In this document: one piece after another, positions 1 through 7,270 of the stretch
How positions within the stretch are numbered: the stretch's first letter is position 1
How the letters are laid out: each line of letters opens with the position of its first letter
Notes under the pieces: model-generated
Told to the model about the DNA's origin: nothing
What the model saw: only the letters and a program-made list of their open reading frames with translations
Databases searched by the model: none
Position numbers and translations under genes: made by a program
Origin: Caulobacteraceae bacterium
GTDB lineage: Bacteria > Pseudomonadota > Alphaproteobacteria > Caulobacterales > Caulobacteraceae
Direction of reading: 5' to 3'
DNA length: 50,438 nt
NCBI GenBank assembly: GCA_025352165.1
Contig: JANXTX010000202.1
Location: forward strand, 1 to 50,438

Positions 1-1
1 C

Positions 2-160
2 ATCTACCGGAAAATCACCAACGGCTTCCGCGCCCAATGGGCCGCCAGCCTCTACGCCGACACCCGCGGCGCCGTCGAAACCGGCCGGCGACGCGCCGTC
101 CGAGCCATCGACGCCATACGCCTCACTCTCCAGGGCCTGCCTATCCCCATACCCGCCTGA
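2..160 (+). pseudogene. C-terminal fragment of a transposase (IS66-like), truncated by the window edge
   Basis: Frame 2 reads IYRKITNGFRAQWAASLYADTRGAVETGRRRAVRAIDAIRLTLQGLPIPIPA*, resembling the C-terminal end of IS66-type transposases (RKxTNGFRxxWGAxxYA...). The N-terminal part is outside the window. Confidence 0.5.
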
Positions 161-197
161 CCGCCCGGGCGGGGCGATCACGCCGCGCTCGCGCCGA

Positions 198-857
198 TCA
201 GCCGGTTAAATGAGGGGGGTGAGCAATTACGATTAGCTGGTGCATTCTCTGCTTTACACTCGATTTTGCACCGGGATTCTTAAGAAGATTTCGCTTTCCG
301 GTCGCTATCGCCTCGCGGGCTTCAGCAGTCAGCGCTTTGAATGCCTGACCCTTCTCAATTGCCCTGCATATTGCGCCATGTTCGAACGAGGATCTAAATT
401 CAAAAATGCCTTTGAGGTCCGAAAGGAACATTCGGAACTCGCTGTCAACATTCGTTTCCGGGACAATGGAAGGGACGCCGTCTCCCGCACACGCCAGCAA
501 TTCCACAGCGCGGGGAGATAGGCCGGCACGGAAAAACAAGTCCAGACACTTGCGCGAAAGCGGCCGGACCGCGAGTGCGCGGCACGTAACTCCGTCAAAC
601 TCAAGGTCAGGGTTGGCCCCCATCGCCAACAAGTAGGTCGTCGTTCCGATGGCGCCCTCTCGTACCGCCAGGAAAAGGGGGCTGTAGCGCCCGCCAGCAA
701 CTTCGACTGGTTCGTCGATGAACGCCCAATCACCGATCAACTCGCCGACGCGGGCAAAATCGTCCTGCTTGATTGCTTGTTCGATTGCTGTGCCAGGGAA
801 TCGCGGACGGAGCATGTTATTGATGCGACCTCCGCAACTTTCGCGAGTCGATCCCAT
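198..857 (-). CDS. Ankyrin-repeat-like hypothetical protein
   Basis: 219 aa ORF with ankyrin-like segments (AIKQDDFARVGELIGD...; GGRYSPLFLAVREGAIGTTTYLLAMGANPDLEFDGVTCRALA). The exact start is uncertain (an internal Met may be used). Confidence 0.6.
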   Translation of the reverse strand: MGSTRESCGGRINNMLRPRFPGTAIEQAIKQDDFARVGELIGDWAFIDEPVEVAGGRYSPLFLAVREGAIGTTTYLLAMGANPDLEFDGVTCRALAVRPLSRKCLDLFFRAGLSPRAVELLACAGDGVPSIVPETNVDSEFRMFLSDLKGIFEFRSSFEHGAICRAIEKGQAFKALTAEAREAIATGKRNLLKNPGAKSSVKQRMHQLIVIAHPPHLTG

Positions 858-954
858 GTGTCTTGGTTCGGGGAAAAACGCGACCGATTCTTGTCGGCAA
901 TGGTGGAGGGGACTGACGAGTCGACGGGCCTCCCTTGGGGCCGAGCGGAAGACG

Positions 955-2328
955 TCATAGTACAGTGGCCACGCTCCGGAGTTCGGCTACGTTTGATGGC
1001 CGCTCCTGTTCACCGACGATTTCCATCAAGAGCGCCGCCCATCGCGTAAGGGCTGATCGCTTTTCGGGAAGGTAGCCATGGCGATTGTAAATCGCCGTTA
1101 CGCCGAGCCCCGGAGGAGCGTGGTTTAATATGCGCGCGACGACTTCGCCCAGAACGCCGATCCGTTCCGAGGCCATTATGGTGCTGGCAGTGCGGCGAAG
1201 GTCATGGGCGCTAACGCCTGAGACCTTTGCGGCCTCACAGAGCCGCGCCATGGCCCTGCCAAGACTTAGGCGGGCAACGGCCTTCGGAGCCGCCTCAAGC
1301 GCGCCGGTGGCGTCCCTGGCGGCCTTTCCGACGCGAGGCGTGGGGAATATCGGGTCGTCCCCCATCGGATGACGCCCCAAGCGAACGGCGGCGATGCTTG
1401 ACGCCTCTTCGATCAAGACTATCGCGCGGTCGCTGAGCGGGAGGGCGTGCTCTCGGTTTGCTTTCGTTCGTCCGCGCGGGAGGGTCCAGAGTTTCGCGGC
1501 AAGGACCAATTCGGACGCCCTCATTCCGATTACTTCGCCGCCGCGCTGGGCCGTCACAAGACAAAGCTGCAACGCGATCGCCATGGCGCGCGAAACACTC
1601 AATTCGTCGCGCGCCGTGGCACCCGTACGGGCCTGGGCCCTCGTGCTTTCCGCCACGATCCAAAGCGCTTTCAATTCGTCGTCGGTAAGCACGCGGGTGC
1701 GAGACCCTTCATCAAACAACGCCTTCATCGTCGCCATGGGGGATGCGGTGAGGTGTTCCTCCGCCAAGCCGAAATTGAACGCGCGGCGCATTAAGCCATA
1801 GGCGCGGTTTCCCGTCGTCGGTCCGGCGGATGATCCGATCTCGCGCAATGCCTTGCTGATAAGGCCCTTGCTCAAATCCGAGAGGCGAGAGTCACCCAGT
1901 CGCGGCGCGACGTGCTTCGTGTTCAACCATCGCCAATAGCCGAGCGTCGAATCCCGAACCCCGGTGGTCTCTGAGGCCGTGAACAACGCGGCCATGAGGT
2001 CGTCCAACGTCTTCACTGGTCGAGTGCGAAGCGAATGGCGTTCGCGCTTGTTTTCACCAGCGGGGTCGCCACCGTCAGCAACGCTGTTCATGTGAGTTCG
2101 CGCATCGGTGCGCGCACTGTCAATCGTCTTCCCGGGCCATTGACCAAGGTTCAGGCGCCGGCGGATTCCGTCGGATAACGTGTAGCGAAACGAAAAGGTC
2201 TTGGCGCCGCCGGGGGTGACATAGAGCTCAAGCCCCGCCGTGACGTCCGAATAGGTTTGCATGGTCGTCGCCGGTCGAAGGCCGATGATGAACTTTGATG
2301 TCAGATTGTGAGTGGTCCGCTTGCCCAT
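955..2328 (-). CDS. Tyrosine-type site-specific integrase (DUF4102-type N-terminus)
   Basis: 457 aa; catalytic-type motifs TAQRGGEVIGM, HDLRRTASTIMA and LNH...TAIYNRHGY; N-terminal ITYSDVTAGLELYVTPGGAKTFSFRY-like segment typical of tRNA-targeting integrases; lies next to a tRNA fragment. Confidence 0.92.
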   Translation of the reverse strand: MGKRTTHNLTSKFIIGLRPATTMQTYSDVTAGLELYVTPGGAKTFSFRYTLSDGIRRRLNLGQWPGKTIDSARTDARTHMNSVADGGDPAGENKRERHSLRTRPVKTLDDLMAALFTASETTGVRDSTLGYWRWLNTKHVAPRLGDSRLSDLSKGLISKALREIGSSAGPTTGNRAYGLMRRAFNFGLAEEHLTASPMATMKALFDEGSRTRVLTDDELKALWIVAESTRAQARTGATARDELSVSRAMAIALQLCLVTAQRGGEVIGMRASELVLAAKLWTLPRGRTKANREHALPLSDRAIVLIEEASSIAAVRLGRHPMGDDPIFPTPRVGKAARDATGALEAAPKAVARLSLGRAMARLCEAAKVSGVSAHDLRRTASTIMASERIGVLGEVVARILNHAPPGLGVTAIYNRHGYLPEKRSALTRWAALLMEIVGEQERPSNVAELRSVATVL

Positions 2329-2461
2329 TGTCCCGCCGTTGTCCCTAGAAGTTGAAACTTGGCGGGTTGGCGTGAAACGGAATGAGACACGAACCTATAG
2401 TGATAGAAAGGTGTTGAAGGGGAATTCGATACGCCATGAAACGCCTGGAAATCTCTATACA

Positions 2462-2512
2462 CTCAGCTTCCCAAGCTGAATGTCGCGGGTTCGATTCCCG
2501 CCGGCCGCTCCA
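2462..2512 (+). other. 3' fragment of tRNA-Gly(CCC) (anticodon stem-loop to CCA), probable attachment site
   Basis: actcagcttcccaagctgaatgtcgcgggttcgattcccgccggccgctcca: anticodon stem TCAGC/GCTGA with loop TTCCCAA, T-arm GCGGG-TTCGATT-CCCGC, acceptor 3' strand and CCA. No matching 5' half upstream. Confidence 0.8.
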
Positions 2513-2858
2513 GGAAATCAAGGGTTTAGAGGCGTTGACAGGTTCATGTCGGGAACGGTCGGGAGATAGTCGGGAATTCAGGGGCTGGTTTCGTTCCGAC
2601 CAGGTTGCTCTTTAAGGGTCGTGCCAATAGGCCATGTCCGGTCCGTCGAGCATCAAATCGCGCAAATTGTGGATTAGGCGCTATCTCGCCAAAAGACGGC
2701 CGCGCCCCCCGGAGGGGTTGCGGCTCAATCAACGGCATGATTCTTTGTGGTTTGGATGACTTTGATTCGTCGGGCTGCAACCCAGAGCGAATCAAATGCG
2801 TATTGCAACTGTGCCCGTGAGAGCGAATCATAGGCTACACGGAGGCGCTGGCTTTGTC

Positions 2859-3092
2859 ATGCCCGACATTCTGGACGAACAAATAGAGGTCTATAAGGCG
2901 CTCCTGCCCGAGTTGGTGGCAAAGCATGGGCCGGTGTGGGCTTTGGTTGCAGACCGCAAGTTGGTGGGTACGTTCGGAGAATTCTCCGACGCCGCGCGCT
3001 TCGCGGAGACGACGTTCGGCAACAAGACGGTCTTAATCCGACACACGAGCGAGCGGCCGGAAACCGCCCCCTTCATCCTCGTCGAGGGGTAG
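2859..3092 (+). CDS. Small hypothetical protein (DUF5678-like), partner of the downstream aspartic protease
   Basis: MPDILDEQIEVYKALLPELVAKHGPVWALVADRKLVGTFGEFSDAARFAETTFGNKTVLIRH...; TAG stop directly abuts the GTG start of the next ORF. Start chosen at ATG 2859 rather than at the ORF-track start 2796. Confidence 0.65.
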   Translation: MPDILDEQIEVYKALLPELVAKHGPVWALVADRKLVGTFGEFSDAARFAETTFGNKTVLIRHTSERPETAPFILVEG

Positions 3093-3515
3093 GTGGCGGC
3101 CGAAATCTGGGTTTCCGGGCCTATCATCGAGATCGCACTACGCGGTCCTGATCGTGCGGCGGCTCCGATAGTGCTTGAGGCGATGATAGATACGGGCGCG
3201 TCCGGGATCTGTATTGATCGCCGCGTCGCGCTCGCGTTGGGCCTGATCGGCAGCAATCGAAAGCCGCTTCAGATGGCGGACGGGAGCGAAACGGTGGCGA
3301 CGAGCTATCGAGCGTTCATGTCGGTAAAAGGCTTGAATTGCGAGGATTGGGTCGAGGTGTGTGGCGTGCCAATGAAGCTGCCCAGTTCGCGTGTTCTGTT
3401 GGGCCGCAGCTTTCTTCGCAGGTACATCGTTACGTATAATGGTCCTGAGGAGCTGTTTCACTACTATGATGCCGAACAGCGGCGGAATAATAGTCATTTT
3501 GAACATGACGAATAA
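3093..3515 (+). CDS. Retropepsin-like (clan AA) aspartic protease
   Basis: 140 aa with catalytic-type motif MIDTGASGICID and a C-terminal hydrophobic-Gly motif VLLGRSFLRRYIVTYNGPEE; GTG start. Confidence 0.75.
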   Translation: MAAEIWVSGPIIEIALRGPDRAAAPIVLEAMIDTGASGICIDRRVALALGLIGSNRKPLQMADGSETVATSYRAFMSVKGLNCEDWVEVCGVPMKLPSSRVLLGRSFLRRYIVTYNGPEELFHYYDAEQRRNNSHFEHDE

Positions 3516-3526
3516 AAACTAAGAGC

Positions 3527-3554
3527 GCGGGTTCGATCCCCGCCGGCCTTGCCA
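3527..3554 (+). other. tRNA-like 3' remnant (T-arm plus acceptor-like tail), possible second attachment scar
   Basis: gcgggttcgatccccgccggccttgcca is 24/28 identical to the 3' end of the tRNA-Gly fragment at 2485-2512; no tRNA body upstream. Confidence 0.5.
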
Positions 3555-3574
3555 GACTCCCTTGTCGCGCGGAA

Positions 3575-4507
3575 TCACACCTCTAAGCGAAAGACCTCGC
3601 CGTCCCTGACCACTCGTCCCGCCGTCGGTGCGGCGAAATGGGTGCCGATGACCAGGGTCGGGGACTCGGACAGGGCGGCGAACATCCGCTCCCGCGTCTC
3701 CGTCGAGGCCGATGGATCAAAATCGACGGACGACGCCCATTCGGGATGGGCCAGTTGGCAGGGGTGATGGATGAAATCGCCGGTGATCAGCGCCTCTGCT
3801 CCGCCGGAAGCGATGCGTACGCTCACATGCCCCGGCGTGTGACCCAGCGTCGGCACGAGGTTCACCTCGCCACAGACCTGATGATCGGTTTCCACCAGGT
3901 CGATCAGGCCCGCGTCCCAGACGGGCTGCACCGAGTCGATAAAGATCATTGGATCACCGGCCGTTTCGTCCGCCTCGCCGCGCCAGTACTCGAATTCGCG
4001 CCGGCCCATCAGGTAGCGGGCATTGGGGAAGGTCGGCTGCCAGGCGCCGTCCACGAGCATCGTATTCCAACCGACATGATCGACGTGCAGGTGGGTGCAA
4101 AGCACCGTGTCGATGCTCTCACGTGGGAAACCGGCTGCTTCCAGATCTTCCAGGAAGCGGGTCCGCAGGTGACTCCATGCCTCCATTTCGCGCTGCTTGT
4201 CGTTGCCGATGCAGGTGTCGACGATGATCCGGCGGCCGGGCGTTTCGACCACCAGCGCATGAATACTCATCTTCAGCCGGCCCATCTCGTCAGCGAAATG
4301 TGGCTGAAGCCAGCCGATTTCGAGGGAGGCCTCACGCGTTGCCTGAGGCAGGATGAACCGGCTTCCGCCCACTGCTTCAAGCTCGACGATCCGAGTGACG
4401 GTGACATCGCCGACTATCCATTTCAGCGGCATGGCGGGGGTCCTCATATTGCAAAGTTTACCGCATACGGGCCAAAAATCCCAGCTACAGTCAACGGCTG
4501 TGGGCAA
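3575..4507 (-). CDS. MBL-fold metallo-hydrolase
   Basis: Motif TVLCTHLHVDHVGWN, PTLGHTPGHVSVRI, ITGDFIHHP; the true start is probably an internal Met (MPLKWIVGDVTVTRI). Confidence 0.9.
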   Translation of the reverse strand: MPTAVDCSWDFWPVCGKLCNMRTPAMPLKWIVGDVTVTRIVELEAVGGSRFILPQATREASLEIGWLQPHFADEMGRLKMSIHALVVETPGRRIIVDTCIGNDKQREMEAWSHLRTRFLEDLEAAGFPRESIDTVLCTHLHVDHVGWNTMLVDGAWQPTFPNARYLMGRREFEYWRGEADETAGDPMIFIDSVQPVWDAGLIDLVETDHQVCGEVNLVPTLGHTPGHVSVRIASGGAEALITGDFIHHPCQLAHPEWASSVDFDPSASTETRERMFAALSESPTLVIGTHFAAPTAGRVVRDGEVFRLEV

Positions 4508-4515
4508 TCGGTCAG

Positions 4516-5562
4516 CTAGAAGACGCCTTCCCGTGGCGTGAGCGGCATGGCGCCAAGCTGATCGTAGAAATCACGAAGCTCGTTATGGGGGATAGCATTC
4601 GCATCCAGCAATCTCTCGCGTCCCACGAAACCCCTCGCCTCCAGAGTTTCCGGAGGAGGCAGGGGCTCGGCAAGATAATTGTTGAGTTTGCGAATTGAGG
4701 CGTTGTGCGTTGCCAGACACTTTTCCGCCTGTTCCCGCGTGAGATAGTCTCCGCGATCCTTGTTCCATCCCAGGTCGCGGCCAAGGTCCATGGCGTTTGC
4801 GCCCAACGCCTTGCGCTGCCGCTCGCTAAACCGCCTGCATTCCGTGAGGGGGTGATCGGCCGGCAGACCGGAAGTCCCTGTATAGAGAGCTCGAATGGCC
4901 TCCACCACACGCCAGCCTGGAGACTGGTTTACCGGTCCCGAGCGGGATAACTCGCGGACGCCTTCGCTGTTGATGTCGAGCCCCACGGCCGTTACGAAAT
5001 CGTCAAGCAGGTCGCCGTTCACGAGATGGCGACGATCAAGAATACGAATTCGCATGCTGTCCCAGCCGAACGCGTCCGCCCACAATTTGGCCGTTCGCGC
5101 GTAGTTCACGCGACGCTGCTCGAAACGTTCAGCGAAAAAGGTATCAAAATTATATCGGTTGTTCCCGAATTTGATTTTCTGTCCGTAACTGGAGATCGTC
5201 AGGTCCAGCAGGTCGCGCAAGATCAGGATGATGCGGAATTCATCGCCACCGCGATCAATTTTTTCCCTTAATCTTAAGGCTTGCTTTGTAGTGCATTCCT
5301 CAAATGACTCACCGGATATAAGCAAAGTCTCGCAACTTGAGGCTTTCCAGTATTTGGCGAGATCATCGAGTGTACCAAAGTGAGTATCAAAATTCCGATG
5401 GCCGCGAATCTCATTGGCGAGGTTATTGTGATCCGGTCGCTTCATGCGACCGATGCGAGGATATTCGATGCTGAGTTGTCGCAGTCCTTCCTCATTGCTA
5501 CTTAAGAAGTTCTGTATTGTAGTTGACCCCGCCTTGCGTAGGCCGACGTGCAGCACAATCAT
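4516..5562 (-). CDS. Sulfotransferase-like P-loop protein
   Basis: N-terminal MIVLHVGLRKAGSTTIQNFLSSN (5'-PSB-like loop) and IILILRDLLDLTISSYGQ (3'-PB-like segment). Confidence 0.7.
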   Translation of the reverse strand: MIVLHVGLRKAGSTTIQNFLSSNEEGLRQLSIEYPRIGRMKRPDHNNLANEIRGHRNFDTHFGTLDDLAKYWKASSCETLLISGESFEECTTKQALRLREKIDRGGDEFRIILILRDLLDLTISSYGQKIKFGNNRYNFDTFFAERFEQRRVNYARTAKLWADAFGWDSMRIRILDRRHLVNGDLLDDFVTAVGLDINSEGVRELSRSGPVNQSPGWRVVEAIRALYTGTSGLPADHPLTECRRFSERQRKALGANAMDLGRDLGWNKDRGDYLTREQAEKCLATHNASIRKLNNYLAEPLPPPETLEARGFVGRERLLDANAIPHNELRDFYDQLGAMPLTPREGVF

Positions 5563-5836
5563 CCGCCGGCGCCTTTCCCGGCGGCGGCCCGCTGTCTCAA
5601 TGAGAATCCGCCATTTGGAAAGCCTTCAATCATGCCGGCGGTCAATCTCCAGGGAGGGCCCAAGCCTGGTGCTTGCCCCAAGGTCGCGGCGTCGACGGAC
5701 GCGGGAGTTTTCCGCGTTCAGTTGGTTTGCCCATGATAGCGATAAATTACCGCCCAAGGTCGTATATTCACTGAATCGCGGCACCGTCAACGACCCGGCG
5801 GTGCTCCCCGGGTCCAACGAGGAGGCTCGGCGTCGA

Positions 5837-7270
5837 TCACAAGGGCGGCGATTTCCATCCGCCTCCAAGCGCGACTATCAGATCCACCGCGGCCGTGGCG
5901 CGCGCCGCTTTCACCTGAACGAGCGCATCGCGCGCCGAAAGTGCGGCGCTCTGGGCTACCACGACGGCCGTATAGTCCACTTGGCCGGCCTGGTATTGGT
6001 TGCGTTCGATGACTTCGGCGGCGTCCGCCGCTTCGCTTGCCGCGCTCCGTTCCGTCTGTTCCCGCGCGAGCAGCCGCTGCGCGACAAGATTGTCTTCAAC
6101 CTGTGCAAAAGCACTCAGAGCGGTCTGACGATAGTTGGCTACGGCCTCGTCGTAGTTTGCACCCGCAGCTCTGACAGCCGCGTGACGGGCCCCCGCATCG
6201 AAGACGGTCTCCGCGGCGGACGCACCTATGGACCAGAGCGTGTTGGACGCCGAGAGAAGTGAACCGAGGTCGCCCCCTGAGAACCCTCCCTGGCCGGTCA
6301 GGCTCAGGCTGGGGTAGTAGGCCGCCATCTGCACGCCGATGGAAGCATTTGCCGCCGCCACCGCCCGTTCAGCGGCGGCGACGTCCGGGCGGCGCTGAAG
6401 CATTTCGGAGGGCAACTTCGCGGGAATCTCGGGTGCTGTTAGCGTCCAGCTGGTGGCGGCCAAGGTCAGTCCGGCGGGAGGCAGGCCGACCAATACGGCA
6501 ATCGCGTGCTCCACAAGGGCCCTCTGCCGCAGCAGATCGGTGTCGTTGGCGCGGGCGGATTCGAGCTGGCTCCGCGCAGACAACACGTCCGATTTCGCCG
6601 CAACACCCGCGGCATACTTGTTTTGGGTTACTGTGAGCGCCTTCCGATAGGCGTCCACAGTGGCGGCGAGTATTCGCTCCTCCTCGTCAATCTGCCTGAG
6701 CTGAATGTAGTCGGCGGCCAGTTCCAGCTGCGCCGATAGTCTGGCGTTCATCATCAACGCCGCACTCTGGGCCGCGCCTGCTTTCGCGTTCTCAATCGAT
6801 CTGCGAATCCGGCCCCATAGATCAGGCTCCCAGGTGCCGCCCAGGCCGAGGCTGTACGATTGGGTGGTCGGGCCTGAGCCATGTGTGGTAGCGCCGGGCG
6901 AGGCGCTTAGCGAGACAGTCGGAAAGAGGGCCGCGCGCTGTTCCGCGACCAATGCCCGGGCCTGTCGATAGGCCGCTTCAGCGGCCGCCAGCGTCTGGTT
7001 GGAGGTGGCGACCCGCGACTCCAGATCGTTCAGCACGGGATCGTTGAAGACGGTCCACCAATCCAGCCGGTCGGCTGCGTCCGCCGGATGCGCCGGCGCC
7101 CAGCCCTCGGCCTCCTTGAACGCGGCGGGCGTGGCCAGGGACGGTCGGTGATAGTCTGGCCCGACGAGGCAGCCCGCCAATGACGCACATGCCGCCACTA
7201 TGAGGCGGGCGGTCGAGCATTTCAGCTTCGCGCCCACCAGTGTGGGGCTGATCGATGTGGTCGGTATCAT
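5837..7270 (-). CDS. RND efflux outer-membrane lipoprotein (NodT/OprM family)
   Basis: ASLAGCLVGPDYHRPSLATPAAFKEA...; WWTVFNDPVLNDLESRVATSNQTLAAAEAAYRQARA; LPSEMLQRRPDVAAAERAVAAANA. Confidence 0.93.
   Translation of the reverse strand: MIPTTSISPTLVGAKLKCSTARLIVAACASLAGCLVGPDYHRPSLATPAAFKEAEGWAPAHPADAADRLDWWTVFNDPVLNDLESRVATSNQTLAAAEAAYRQARALVAEQRAALFPTVSLSASPGATTHGSGPTTQSYSLGLGGTWEPDLWGRIRRSIENAKAGAAQSAALMMNARLSAQLELAADYIQLRQIDEEERILAATVDAYRKALTVTQNKYAAGVAAKSDVLSARSQLESARANDTDLLRQRALVEHAIAVLVGLPPAGLTLAATSWTLTAPEIPAKLPSEMLQRRPDVAAAERAVAAANASIGVQMAAYYPSLSLTGQGGFSGGDLGSLLSASNTLWSIGASAAETVFDAGARHAAVRAAGANYDEAVANYRQTALSAFAQVEDNLVAQRLLAREQTERSAASEAADAAEVIERNQYQAGQVDYTAVVVAQSAALSARDALVQVKAARATAAVDLIVALGGGWKSPPL

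Noticed and set aside
2420-2512. Complete tRNA-Gly gene
   Set aside because: No acceptor 5' strand or D-arm upstream of the anticodon stem; only the 3' half is present.
2544-2831. Minus-strand ORF of 95 aa in the mini-segment
   Set aside because: No recognisable family, overlaps a shadow ORF on the other strand, and no independent support.
3638-4519. Plus-strand ORF of 293 aa
   Set aside because: Antisense shadow of the MBL-fold hydrolase, which has clear catalytic motifs.
5444-6262. Plus-strand ORF of 272 aa
   Set aside because: Antisense to the sulfotransferase and outer-membrane efflux genes, Arg-rich low-information composition typical of high-GC shadow ORFs.
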